Assembly (NCBI GenBank): GCA_035464115.1
Contig: DATHSN010000158.1
Coordinates: forward strand, 1-8,907
Length of the DNA: 8,907 bases
Direction: 5' to 3'
DNA from: DATHSN01 sp035464115
Lineage (GTDB): Bacteria; Actinomycetota; Acidimicrobiia; Acidimicrobiales; SKKL01
Shown: positions 1 to 6,118 of the stretch, in pieces
How positions within the stretch are numbered: the stretch's first letter is position 1
Layout: the number at the start of each line of letters is the position of its first letter
Made by a program: the position numbers and the translations under genes
Notes under the pieces: model-generated
Seen by the model: the letters and a program-made list of their open reading frames with translations, nothing else
The model's database searches: none
Told to the model about the DNA's origin: nothing

Positions 1-404
1 AGGCGCGCCACCGACGCCGCCCGCCGGAACCGCAGCGCCGACCAGTCGTCGTCGATCTTCACCTGGCGCACGCCCTCGAGGCCGAGGTCGCCGAGCGGCT
101 CCCATCCCGCGTCGCGGTGCAGGTCGGGATGGGCCAGCGGCGAGGTGCGCTTCGGGTAGGCGAACCACACGACGGGGTCGTCGACGGCGCGGACGGCGTC
201 GACCACCTTGGGCCCGCGGTCGGCCACGTCGGCGGGGCCGCGGGCGAACGTGAGCACGAACGGCACCCCGCCGCGCAGCCGGGTGCGGACGTCGACGCCG
301 TCGGCCCGCCAGCGGTCGACCACCGGGGCGAACGAGTCGGGCGGGCGCAGCACCACGACGGCATCGCCACCACGGTGCTGCAGCTTGCGCAACAGCGGGT
401 CCAT
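1..404 (-). CDS. DUF3052-like protein, 3' end cut by window edge
   Basis: An open frame starts with ATG at 404 and runs leftward without a stop to the window edge, giving 134 visible codons. The product is a small soluble protein with no signal peptide or membrane segment. Its second half carries the pattern VVWFAYPKRTS (about residues 78-88), then DLHRDAGW, then VKIDDDWSALRFRR near residue 127. This resembles the WPK...DVKV..VDETWSGL.F..R pattern of actinobacterial DUF3052 proteins, whose function is unknown. Those are usually about 125-140 residues, so only a short tail is probably missing. The usual DUF3052 amino-terminal GYSGTPL segment is not seen, so this is a relative or divergent member. 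No clear Shine-Dalgarno sequence precedes the ATG, and no other in-frame start lies close upstream. It is divergent from the lipoprotein gene at 534. Family assignment is by remembered motif only. Confidence 0.72.
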   Translation of the reverse strand, partial: MDPLLRKLQHRGGDAVVVLRPPDSFAPVVDRWRADGVDVRTRLRGGVPFVLTFARGPADVADRGPKVVDAVRAVDDPVVWFAYPKRTSPLAHPDLHRDAGWEPLGDLGLEGVRQVKIDDDWSALRFRRAASVAR

Positions 405-533
405 GGCGCGAGTGTGCCCGTGTGACGGCGAGGTGGCCACCGTCGACCGGCGCCGACGGAGGCTCGGGGGCAAGACCCGCGTTCACCCTCTCAGGGTGAT
501 GTCCCGCGGTCGGGTCCGTCGCACGATCGGGCC
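405..533. promoter_or_regulatory. Divergent intergenic promoter region
   Basis: This 129-base gap lies between two divergently oriented genes (starts at 404 minus and 534 plus), so promoters for both should sit here. I cannot identify a convincing -35/-10 pair in either direction. The region is GC-rich and contains the inverted repeat listed separately at 483-499. Neither flanking start has a strong Shine-Dalgarno sequence, so leaderless transcription, which is common in actinobacteria, is possible but not shown. Confidence 0.45.
483..499. repeat. Perfect 7-bp inverted repeat, possible operator
   Basis: The sequence TCACCCT-CTC-AGGGTGA is a perfect 7-bp inverted repeat with a 3-base spacer. 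It ends 34 bases before the GTG start of the META lipoprotein gene. The position suits a dimeric repressor or activator site for one or both divergent genes. It could also fold as a small hairpin in a transcript. No T-run follows it, so an intrinsic terminator is unlikely. I recognise no named regulator consensus in it. Confidence 0.4.
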
Positions 534-968
534 GTGAACTCGAACCTCCGTCTCCGCGCCCTGCTCGCCGTCCCCGCCGCCGTCGCCCTGGCTGCGCTCC
601 TCGCCGGGTGCGGCGACGACGACGGGACGACCAGCCTGGCCGCCGCCGATCTCGACGGGCGCACCTTCGTGGTGACCTCGGTCGAGGGGCAGACCCTCGT
701 CGACGGCAGCGAGGTGTCCGTCACCTTCGAGGACGGGAACATCTCCGTGCAGGGCGGCTGCAACACGCTGTTCGGGGCCTACGAGCTCGACGGCTCCACC
801 CTGTCGCCCGCGGGCGAGCTGGCCATGACCCAGCGCGCGTGCGACGAGCCCCTCATGGCCCAGGACGACTGGCTGGCCGCCATGATCGCCGACGAGCCCG
901 ACGTGTCGCTCGACGGCGGCACCCTCACCCTCGCCACCGACGACATCGCCCTCACCGCCACCGAGTGA
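534..968 (+). CDS. META-domain lipoprotein (HslJ-like)
   Basis: This encodes a 144-residue predicted secreted lipoprotein starting with GTG. Residues 1-25 form a lipoprotein signal peptide: a short Arg-containing n-region, a hydrophobic Ala/Leu core, and the lipobox LAGC with the lipidated cysteine at 26. A short acidic linker (GDDDGTTS) follows, then a single META domain (PF03724) from about residue 38 to 142. The domain shows LDGRTFVVTSVEG, VSVTFEDGNISVQGGCNTLFGAY cut across residues 61-83, and MTQRACD at 98-104. Cys76 and Cys103 match the paired cysteines typical of META/HslJ domains and may form a disulfide outside the cytoplasm. META proteins of this type are linked in E. coli to heat-shock and novobiocin resistance (HslJ), but the biochemical role is unknown. 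The gene is monocistronic here, converging on the long minus-strand run. No strong Shine-Dalgarno sequence precedes the start. Confidence 0.9.
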   Translation: MNSNLRLRALLAVPAAVALAALLAGCGDDDGTTSLAAADLDGRTFVVTSVEGQTLVDGSEVSVTFEDGNISVQGGCNTLFGAYELDGSTLSPAGELAMTQRACDEPLMAQDDWLAAMIADEPDVSLDGGTLTLATDDIALTATE

Positions 969-988
969 GCTGAGCGCTCCGCCACCCA

Positions 989-1026
989 CGAGCCGGTCCC
1001 GATCGAGTCGAGCGTCGGCCGGCTCG
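989..1026. terminator. GC-rich inverted repeat between convergent genes
   Basis: CGAGCCGG (989-996) is the exact reverse complement of CCGGCTCG (1019-1026). One T-G wobble and one further C-G pair can extend the stem to about 10 bp around an 18-base loop. It lies in the 72-base gap (969-1040) between the convergent lipoprotein and ThrE genes, where a bidirectional terminator would be expected. There is no T-tract on either side, so it would be a hairpin-only terminator of the kind proposed in high-GC actinobacteria. In such GC-rich DNA an 8-bp repeat can also arise by chance. Confidence 0.35.
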
Positions 1027-1040
1027 CGGGGCGGCGCTCG

Positions 1041-2315
1041 TCATCCGGGTTGACCGGGGTCGGCGCTGCGCAGCATCCGACGCCCCCGCGCCAGCGACTC
1101 GACGACCGCGGTGCCGACGAGCACGCCGAGGGCGATGGCGGTCACCGTCACCATCGTGGACACGAAGTCGCTCGGCGACAGGCTCGTGCCCACGCCGATC
1201 GTCTCGGTGCTCCCGATGAGGCCCGCGGCGCCCGGCACCAGCAGGTAGAAGCCGGGCAGGAACAGGACCATGGACGGCGGCCCCGAGGGGTGCCGGCCGA
1301 TGGCGAGCACGATCGGTGTCATGGCGAGCGCCCCGAAGAACGCCGAGAGCTCCGCGCTGAACACGGCGGCCCCGAACGACTGGCCGGCGAAGGCGACGCC
1401 GAGCACCAGCAGGATCCAGGGGATGCTGCGGCGGGGCGCCGACATGTGGAAGTGGTAGCCGAGCGCGATGAGGACCAGGCCGGGGACGTAGCCCCACGGG
1501 CCGATCGTGTCGAGCGGGCGGTCGATGAGGTCGAACTGGGAGGTCCCGACGAGGGCGGCGGCCGAGGTGATGCCGAACGCGAGGAGCAACAGCTCCATCA
1601 GGCCGCGCACCAGGCGGCTGGCGCCGCTGATCGCCTCGCCGGCGGCCAGCTCGATGGTGCCGGCGGTGATGGCGGCACCGGGGAGGAACACGACGAGCGG
1701 CGGGATGAGGTTGCGGATCGGGTTGGCCCCGCCGTACCAGTCGCCGAGCGCGAACACCGCGGCGGCCACGACGAACGACATGAGCGTGGGGAGCACGGGG
1801 CGCAGCTCGTCGATCCGCTGGGTGACGGCGGCGCCGACCAGCGTGCCGAGCGCGAACGAGATGAGCGCCCCCTCGGGGGTGGGCTGGAGCATCAACGAGA
1901 AGCCCGTGGCCAGCACCCCGAGGCCGAGGGAGCGGCCGGCTCGCCCGTAGGCCGGTCGCCGTCGTTCGACCGCGGCGATCTCGACGAGGCCCTCCTCGGG
2001 GGTGACCTCGCCCCGGCGGGCGCGCCACAACAGGTCGTAGACGTCGCTCACCTGGTCGAGGCGATAGCCGGATCGGCCCACCGAGCGGACCCGGGCGGTG
2101 ACCCGGTCGGACTGCAGGAGGATGAAGGTGGGCAGCGCCATCACGTCGACGTCGCCCAGGCCGAGGCGTCGGCCGACGTCGCCCAGCGCGCGCTGGACCT
2201 CGTCGACCGTCTCGCCCGAGCGGACCAGCGCCTGGCCGAGCTCGATGAGGAAGGCCTCGGCGGGGGCGTCGGGCGGGCTGGCGCCGGGCGCGCCCTCGCC
2301 CTCGGGGTGCGTCAC
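1041..2315 (-). CDS. ThrE-family threonine/serine exporter
   Basis: This encodes a 424-residue membrane protein that resembles the actinobacterial threonine/serine exporter ThrE. It joins an amino-terminal PF06738-type half and a carboxy-terminal PF12821-type half in one chain. Residues 20-125 are a soluble cytoplasmic region with SGETVDEVQRAL and LPTFILL. About ten hydrophobic segments follow from residue 128 onward. Two LPG motifs mark the halves: LPGAAITAGTIELAAGEAIS (211-230) and LPGFYLLVPGAAGLIG (353-368). The family exports Thr and Ser, driven by the membrane potential in Corynebacterium; substrate here is inferred. I chose the GTG at 2315 because it overlaps the upstream gene's TGA in GTGA. 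A good Shine-Dalgarno sequence, GAGAAGG, lies 6 bases upstream. The frame stays open further upstream but only as the other gene's shadow. It is the last gene of the minus-strand run. Confidence 0.9.
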   Translation of the reverse strand: MTHPEGEGAPGASPPDAPAEAFLIELGQALVRSGETVDEVQRALGDVGRRLGLGDVDVMALPTFILLQSDRVTARVRSVGRSGYRLDQVSDVYDLLWRARRGEVTPEEGLVEIAAVERRRPAYGRAGRSLGLGVLATGFSLMLQPTPEGALISFALGTLVGAAVTQRIDELRPVLPTLMSFVVAAAVFALGDWYGGANPIRNLIPPLVVFLPGAAITAGTIELAAGEAISGASRLVRGLMELLLLAFGITSAAALVGTSQFDLIDRPLDTIGPWGYVPGLVLIALGYHFHMSAPRRSIPWILLVLGVAFAGQSFGAAVFSAELSAFFGALAMTPIVLAIGRHPSGPPSMVLFLPGFYLLVPGAAGLIGSTETIGVGTSLSPSDFVSTMVTVTAIALGVLVGTAVVESLARGRRMLRSADPGQPG

Positions 2316-4741
2316 AGGTGGCCTTCTCGCTGGAGCCACCGCAGGGCGAACCACCCCCACAGGGGCGGGAGGTAGAACGTGGCGATCCGGTAGGCGATCA
2401 CCGAGGCGAACGCGGCCTCTTCGGGGACCCCGGCCGACACCAGCCCGAAGATGAGGCCGCCCTCGACCACGCCGATCCCGCCCGGCACGGGGAGCAGGCC
2501 CGACAGCAGCGACACGCTGATGTTGATGACGAGCAGCTCGAGCAGCCCCACCGGGTGGCCCAGGGCGGCGACGAAGGCGCCGAGGGTGAGGGCGAACAGC
2601 AGCTCGGAGGCGGCGCTGCCACCGAAGAGCAGGCCGATCCGGCGGGGGGAGCCGAGCCCCTGCGCCGCCGACCAGGCGTCGGAGAGCAGGGCGGTGACCC
2701 AGGCGACGAGGCGCCGCCGCCACGGTCCCGCGAGGAGGACCACGACGAGCGCCGCCACGCCGATCAGGACCACCGCCCGCAGCAGCCTCCACGCCGCCCC
2801 GACGACGTCGGCGTCGAGGGACAACCCGAGGGTCATGGGCGTGGCGACCAGGATCGTCACGAGCGCGAACGCCTGGAACGCGAAGCTGGCCAGCCCGTCG
2901 AGGGCGCCGATGGCCACCGCCGACCCCGGCGCCAACCCGTGGCGTTGGAAGAACCGGATGCTCACCGCCACACGGGCGGCGGTCCCGGGGAGCACCAGCC
3001 CGATGTAGGACATGGCCAGCTGCAGCGCGTAGACGGGGCCGAGCGGCAGCGCCACCGGCGACGCCCCGAGGGTGGACAGCGCCCCGGCGAAGCGCGGGAG
3101 CTGCGCCACCACCAGACCGACGGTCACCAGCGCCCAGTCGGCGTCGCGCAGCTGGTCGACGAGGTCGTCGAGGTCGAGCCCGCCCACGGCGGAGGCGAGC
3201 ACGAAGAACGCGATCACCAGCATCCCGAGGCGGACGAGCGACCCCACGGTGACCCGGCGCAGCTGCTGCAACCCGGGGACCTCCGAGCCGAGGCGCTCGG
3301 CCACCGCCCGTCGGAGCTGGTCGAGGTCCACCCCGGATCGTCGGACGGCGGCGCGCTGGGCGGTGGTCAGCGCCGGGGACTGCAGGTACGGCAGCGCCCG
3401 GGCGAGATCGTCGTGGTCGACCTCGGTCGCCGCGACGTCGACCGCCGCAGGCACACCGAGCGCGAGCGCGGTGGTGAGCAGCGCCTGGGCCCGGTCGACG
3501 TGGAACCGCTCGGGCGCCGCATCGGGGCGGGCGCCGGAGAGGTCGTCGAAGGCGACGAGCCCGGTGTCGTCGCGGTCGTCGACGGCGAGGTGCTCGTCGT
3601 CGACCTCGCCGTGGGCGACGCCGGCGGCGTGGAGGTGCCCGAGCGCACGCCACAGCGATGCGGCCAACGCGGGGCTCCAGCGGTCGGGCACCCGGTCGAG
3701 GGGCGTGCCCACCGGTCGCAGGACCAGCAGGGCGTCGTCGCGGTCGGTGCGCCCGAGCGTGACGACGTCGGGCACCCGGGAGCCGGTGCGCGCCGCGAAC
3801 AGCGTGAGGAAGGCCTCGCGCTCGACCTGGCGGAACCGGCCGATCGCGGTGGGGGTGCCGGGCCGGCGGTACCAGACCAGTCGCCAGACGGTGGACACCA
3901 GTCGGGTGTCGTAGGCGTCGCGCCCGACGACCTTGACGAGCAACGGCGCCCCGGCGGGGTCGCGCCCGGTGAGCAGGAACGCGCCCGCTCGTTGGCGCTC
4001 GGCCACCCGCAGGTCGACCGCGGGCACGCCCAGGCGCTCGAGCGCGGCGACCACCCGCTCGGTCGACGGCCACCCGAGCGCCGACCCGAGGGCCAGGTGC
4101 ACGACCGCCGCGGCGACCACGGCGACCAGGAGGCCGGCGACGGCCTCGGTGGGGGAGGTCTGGGCGGCGAGGACGCCCCCGAGCGCGCTCAGGCCGACGA
4201 CCCATCGGCCCCACGTCCGCGCTGGGCGCCCGACGTGGGGCGCCGCAGTCATGATCGCGGCGGTGGCGGAGGCGAGACGGAGCGGGGGTGACCAGCCGGC
4301 CGGATCGAACGCCGGCAGCCACGCGTCGATGTCGGGCCAGGTCCCGGTGGCCGCCCACCCCGCCAGCGCGGTGACCGGCAATGTGGCGAGGGCTGCGAGG
4401 AGCAGGTCGCGGGTGACGGTCCACTGCGCCCGCACCGACGTGGCGACGACGAGGGCCAGCGCCCACAGCGCGGCGGCCACGAACGTGAACGACCACCAGC
4501 CCCGCCAGAACCCCGGGAGCGAGGCGACGAGCTCGGCCACCCCCGCCTCCACGCCCGCGGGCGGATCGGCCACCCGGCCGAGCACCACCAGCGCACCGGC
4601 GGCGACGATCAGCTGGAGCACGTCGGTGGCCCGGCGGGCCCGGCCCGGCTCGGCGACCGGCTCGACCCCGGCGGTCACCGCTGCTGCGCCGGGCTGGCGA
4701 CGCGCCGGAGGCCGGCGGGGCGGGCGCTCGGCGGTCGGCAT
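2312..4741 (-). CDS. Kinase-like/flippase (LPG synthase TM) membrane protein
   Basis: This encodes an 809-residue protein with three parts. After a Pro/Arg-rich cytoplasmic tail (1-38) come about six hydrophobic segments (about 41-220). Residues 235-455 look like a degenerate protein kinase/APH fold: Lys270 in LLVKVVG, a helix-C-like REAFLTLFA with Glu309, HGEVDDEHL (377-385) at the catalytic loop, and AFDDLSG (397-403) at the metal-binding position. Residues 500-805 hold about eight segments of the lysylphosphatidylglycerol synthase TM/flippase family (PF03706, YbhN/AglD-like), with LPGTAARVAVS and the signature PVPGGIGVVEGG (751-762). Such domains are thought to move or handle lipid-linked substrates; the substrate here is unknown. 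There is no carboxy-terminal aminoacyl-transferase domain, so it is not a full MprF. ATG 4741 is 25 bases after the nitrobindin stop, with only a weak ribosome site. Similar long fusions occur in actinobacteria. Confidence 0.85.
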   Translation of the reverse strand: MPTAERPPRRPPARRQPGAAAVTAGVEPVAEPGRARRATDVLQLIVAAGALVVLGRVADPPAGVEAGVAELVASLPGFWRGWWSFTFVAAALWALALVVATSVRAQWTVTRDLLLAALATLPVTALAGWAATGTWPDIDAWLPAFDPAGWSPPLRLASATAAIMTAAPHVGRPARTWGRWVVGLSALGGVLAAQTSPTEAVAGLLVAVVAAAVVHLALGSALGWPSTERVVAALERLGVPAVDLRVAERQRAGAFLLTGRDPAGAPLLVKVVGRDAYDTRLVSTVWRLVWYRRPGTPTAIGRFRQVEREAFLTLFAARTGSRVPDVVTLGRTDRDDALLVLRPVGTPLDRVPDRWSPALAASLWRALGHLHAAGVAHGEVDDEHLAVDDRDDTGLVAFDDLSGARPDAAPERFHVDRAQALLTTALALGVPAAVDVAATEVDHDDLARALPYLQSPALTTAQRAAVRRSGVDLDQLRRAVAERLGSEVPGLQQLRRVTVGSLVRLGMLVIAFFVLASAVGGLDLDDLVDQLRDADWALVTVGLVVAQLPRFAGALSTLGASPVALPLGPVYALQLAMSYIGLVLPGTAARVAVSIRFFQRHGLAPGSAVAIGALDGLASFAFQAFALVTILVATPMTLGLSLDADVVGAAWRLLRAVVLIGVAALVVVLLAGPWRRRLVAWVTALLSDAWSAAQGLGSPRRIGLLFGGSAASELLFALTLGAFVAALGHPVGLLELLVINISVSLLSGLLPVPGGIGVVEGGLIFGLVSAGVPEEAAFASVIAYRIATFYLPPLWGWFALRWLQREGHL
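2322..2328 (-). promoter_or_regulatory. Shine-Dalgarno site fixing the ThrE start
   Basis: On the minus strand this reads GAGAAGG, placed 6 bases before the GTG at 2315. It lies within the last codons of the flippase gene, so the exporter has its own ribosome site despite the 4-base overlap. It supports this GTG over any start further upstream in the long open frame. Confidence 0.6.
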
Positions 4742-4766
4742 CGGTGCGCTCGCTCGACAGGGGCCG

Positions 4767-5354
4767 TCAGGACCCGACGCGGCGCAGGCTGTTGCGGTCG
4801 GCGTGGGGGAGCAGGTCGGGCAGGTTCGACATGCGCAACATGGTGACCTGGTCGTAGCTCCAGCCCGTGGACCCGATCGTGATGGTGATCTCGAACGACA
4901 GCGAGGCTGCGTGGTCGGCCAGGTAGGCGTTCTCGCCGATGGCGTAGCGGGGGTCGCCGGCCGCGGCGCGCATGGTGAGGGTCGTGGCGTCGGCGGTGGC
5001 GGTGCCCCCGGCCAGCACCGCGATGCCCCGCGGGACGACGAAGCCCCGCAGGACCTCTCCCGTGGCGGCGTCCCAGAGCCAGTACCCGACCTCGGTGTGG
5101 AACGGGATCGGGTCACCCGCCTTCCACATGGCGGTGCGGTAGTCGAGCCCGTAGAGGACCTGCCGGCCGTTGGCCACCGGCCCGAACGGGGTCAGCGAGA
5201 GGCGCTCGCGGTACGGGGTGTCGATGACCCCTCCCTGGTCGTGGGCGAACGCCGTGTCGACGCCCTCGTCGCCCTCCCACTCACCGACGAGGGGGGCGAG
5301 CGGCCCCAACAGCTCGGTGGCGGGTGCGGTGGCGGTGTCGTCGGTGGCGGTCAT
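4767..5354 (-). CDS. Nitrobindin-like heme-binding beta-barrel protein (FABP-like)
   Basis: This encodes a 195-residue soluble protein with no signal peptide. It resembles the nitrobindin/DUF1794 (PF08768) fatty-acid-binding-protein-like barrels. Residues 17-31 give the entry strand with VGEWEGDEG, corresponding to the GxWxGxG motif of the family. The middle contains FHTEVGYWLWDAATGEV (85-101) and PRGIAVLAGG (108-117). This matches a nitrobindin-like subgroup annotated as heme-binding beta-barrel proteins. The carboxy end has PHADRNSLRRV (183-193), with His184 at the place of the proximal heme ligand (pattern H-T/A-D-x-N-x-L). Family members bind ferric heme and NO or act in peroxynitrite isomerisation; heme binding here is inferred. 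ATG 5354 is supported by GAGAGAGAGG five bases upstream. The leader contains an unusual C-run (minus strand) listed separately. It lies between the protease and flippase genes. Confidence 0.8.
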   Translation of the reverse strand: MTATDDTATAPATELLGPLAPLVGEWEGDEGVDTAFAHDQGGVIDTPYRERLSLTPFGPVANGRQVLYGLDYRTAMWKAGDPIPFHTEVGYWLWDAATGEVLRGFVVPRGIAVLAGGTATADATTLTMRAAAGDPRYAIGENAYLADHAASLSFEITITIGSTGWSYDQVTMLRMSNLPDLLPHADRNSLRRVGS

Positions 5355-5359
5355 CGGGG

Positions 5360-5369
5360 CCTCTCTCTC
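5360..5369 (-). promoter_or_regulatory. Shine-Dalgarno site of the nitrobindin-like gene
   Basis: On the minus strand this purine block reads GAGAGAGAGG, ending 5 bases before the ATG at 5354. It directly abuts the 11-base homopolymer at 5370-5380, so any length change in that run would shift sequence just upstream of the ribosome site. It is the clearest Shine-Dalgarno sequence in the run. Confidence 0.65.
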
Positions 5370-5400
5370 GGGGGGGGGGGCTGGTGGGGGGTGTGGGGGG
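5370..5400. repeat. 11-G homopolymer and G-rich tract in intergenic gap
   Basis: The plus strand has eleven consecutive G (5370-5380), then CTGGT, six G (5386-5391), TGT and six G (5395-5400). The tract fills most of the 47-base gap between the CPBP protease stop and the nitrobindin start. The long run can supply two G-tracts, so four tracts of four or more G are available for a G-quadruplex on the plus strand, which is the template strand for the minus-strand operon. The transcript itself would be C-rich. Homopolymers of this length are prone to slippage and also to sequencing error. Confidence 0.7.
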
Positions 5401-5401
5401 A

Positions 5402-6118
5402 TCACGACGCCCCGTCGCCCACCGCCCACCAGGCGAGGGCGAAGGTGAGCCCGTTCGTGGCCCAGTGGGCGAGCGCGGGGGCGACGAGCGAGCCGCTGCG
5501 GAGCCGCAGCCAGCTGAAGGCGGCACCGGCGGCGGCGGTGGCGACGAGGGTGCCGGCGATCACCGCCACGGTCGAGCCGGTGATCTCGCTGCCGGCGGCG
5601 GCGTCGGCCCCGCCGGCGAGCAGCGGCGGGAGGTGCCACAGCGAGAACGGCACCACCGACCACACGACCGCCTGCAGGGGTGACGTCACCCGCAGGAGCA
5701 GCCCGAGCAGCACGCCCCGGAAGGCGAGCTCCTCGAGGGCGACGGTGCCGATCGGGATGTCGACGAGCACCCGTCGCAGCATCCCGCCGAGGCCGACGTC
5801 GAGGCGCGCGTCGGCGAACCACTCCTCGGTGGCGGGCACGAGCACGCCGGCGCCGACGGCGGCGACGACGGCCGCAGCGGCCGCCGCGCCCCATCGCAGC
5901 CCGGCACCGACAGTGGATCGCTCCAGGCCGAGCTCGGCGGGTCGGAGCCGGGCCGCGAAGGCCACCCCGGCCACCGCCGCCGTCGCCCCGATGTTCGCGA
6001 GCAGGTGCCAGTCGCCGGGGATGGCGATGCGGCGGGCGACCACGTAGGCCGTGAGGCCGCCCACGGTGGCGGCGATGGCCCGACGATCGTCGAGCAGCGG
6101 CACGGGGGAGGCGATCAC
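5402..6118 (-). CDS. CPBP (Abi) family intramembrane metalloprotease
   Basis: This encodes a 238-residue protein with about six to eight hydrophobic segments and the three CPBP (PF02517) motifs. Motif 1 is EELAFRG (129-135), giving EExxxR with Glu129, Glu130 and Arg134. Motif 2 is PFSLWHLPP (157-165) with His162. Motif 3 is ALAHWATN (215-222) with His218 and Asn222. The glutamates and histidines are the expected metal-binding and catalytic residues, as in Rce1-type CAAX proteases, so the enzyme looks intact. Bacterial members act as membrane proteases, in some cases in bacteriocin self-immunity; no bacteriocin gene is visible here and the substrate is unknown. I chose GTG 6118 because it overlaps the preceding gene's TGA as GTGA. 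No clear Shine-Dalgarno sequence precedes it, so translation probably depends on coupling to the hydrolase gene. The amino-terminal half is Ala/Val rich and less conserved. Confidence 0.9.
   Translation of the reverse strand: MIASPVPLLDDRRAIAATVGGLTAYVVARRIAIPGDWHLLANIGATAAVAGVAFAARLRPAELGLERSTVGAGLRWGAAAAAAVVAAVGAGVLVPATEEWFADARLDVGLGGMLRRVLVDIPIGTVALEELAFRGVLLGLLLRVTSPLQAVVWSVVPFSLWHLPPLLAGGADAAAGSEITGSTVAVIAGTLVATAAAGAAFSWLRLRSGSLVAPALAHWATNGLTFALAWWAVGDGAS

Noticed and set aside
483..989. 168-codon minus-strand frame opposite the META lipoprotein
   Set aside because: It is Gly/Glu/Val-rich without motifs, while the plus strand has a lipobox signal peptide and META domain.
2318..4291. 657-codon open frame on the plus strand, antisense to the flippase gene
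   Set aside because: Its translation is Gly/Arg/Glu/His/Asp-rich with no family motif or membrane pattern. It is the expected shadow of a high-GC gene, whose antisense frames rarely contain stops.
2316..4496. Upstream extension of the ThrE frame, which would give a protein of 1151 residues
   Set aside because: The extension is Arg/Pro/Gly-rich and lies out of frame within the flippase gene. The GTGA overlap and the GAGAAGG site put the start at 2315.
2312..4741. Full MprF lysylphosphatidylglycerol synthase
   Set aside because: The flippase-type membrane domain is present, but the carboxy-terminal aminoacyl-transferase domain (DUF2156) is absent; the protein ends shortly after the last membrane segment.
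3933..6047. 704-codon open frame on the plus strand across the flippase, nitrobindin and protease genes
   Set aside because: It crosses three well-supported genes and two intergenic gaps, and its composition (Ala/Arg/Ser/Thr/Pro) is low complexity with no motif. I treat it as a shadow frame.
5402..6118. Bacteriocin immunity or phage-defence role for the CPBP/Abi gene
   Set aside because: No bacteriocin precursor, exporter or defence gene is next to it. CPBP proteins are common in ordinary loci, so the Abi name alone is not evidence.
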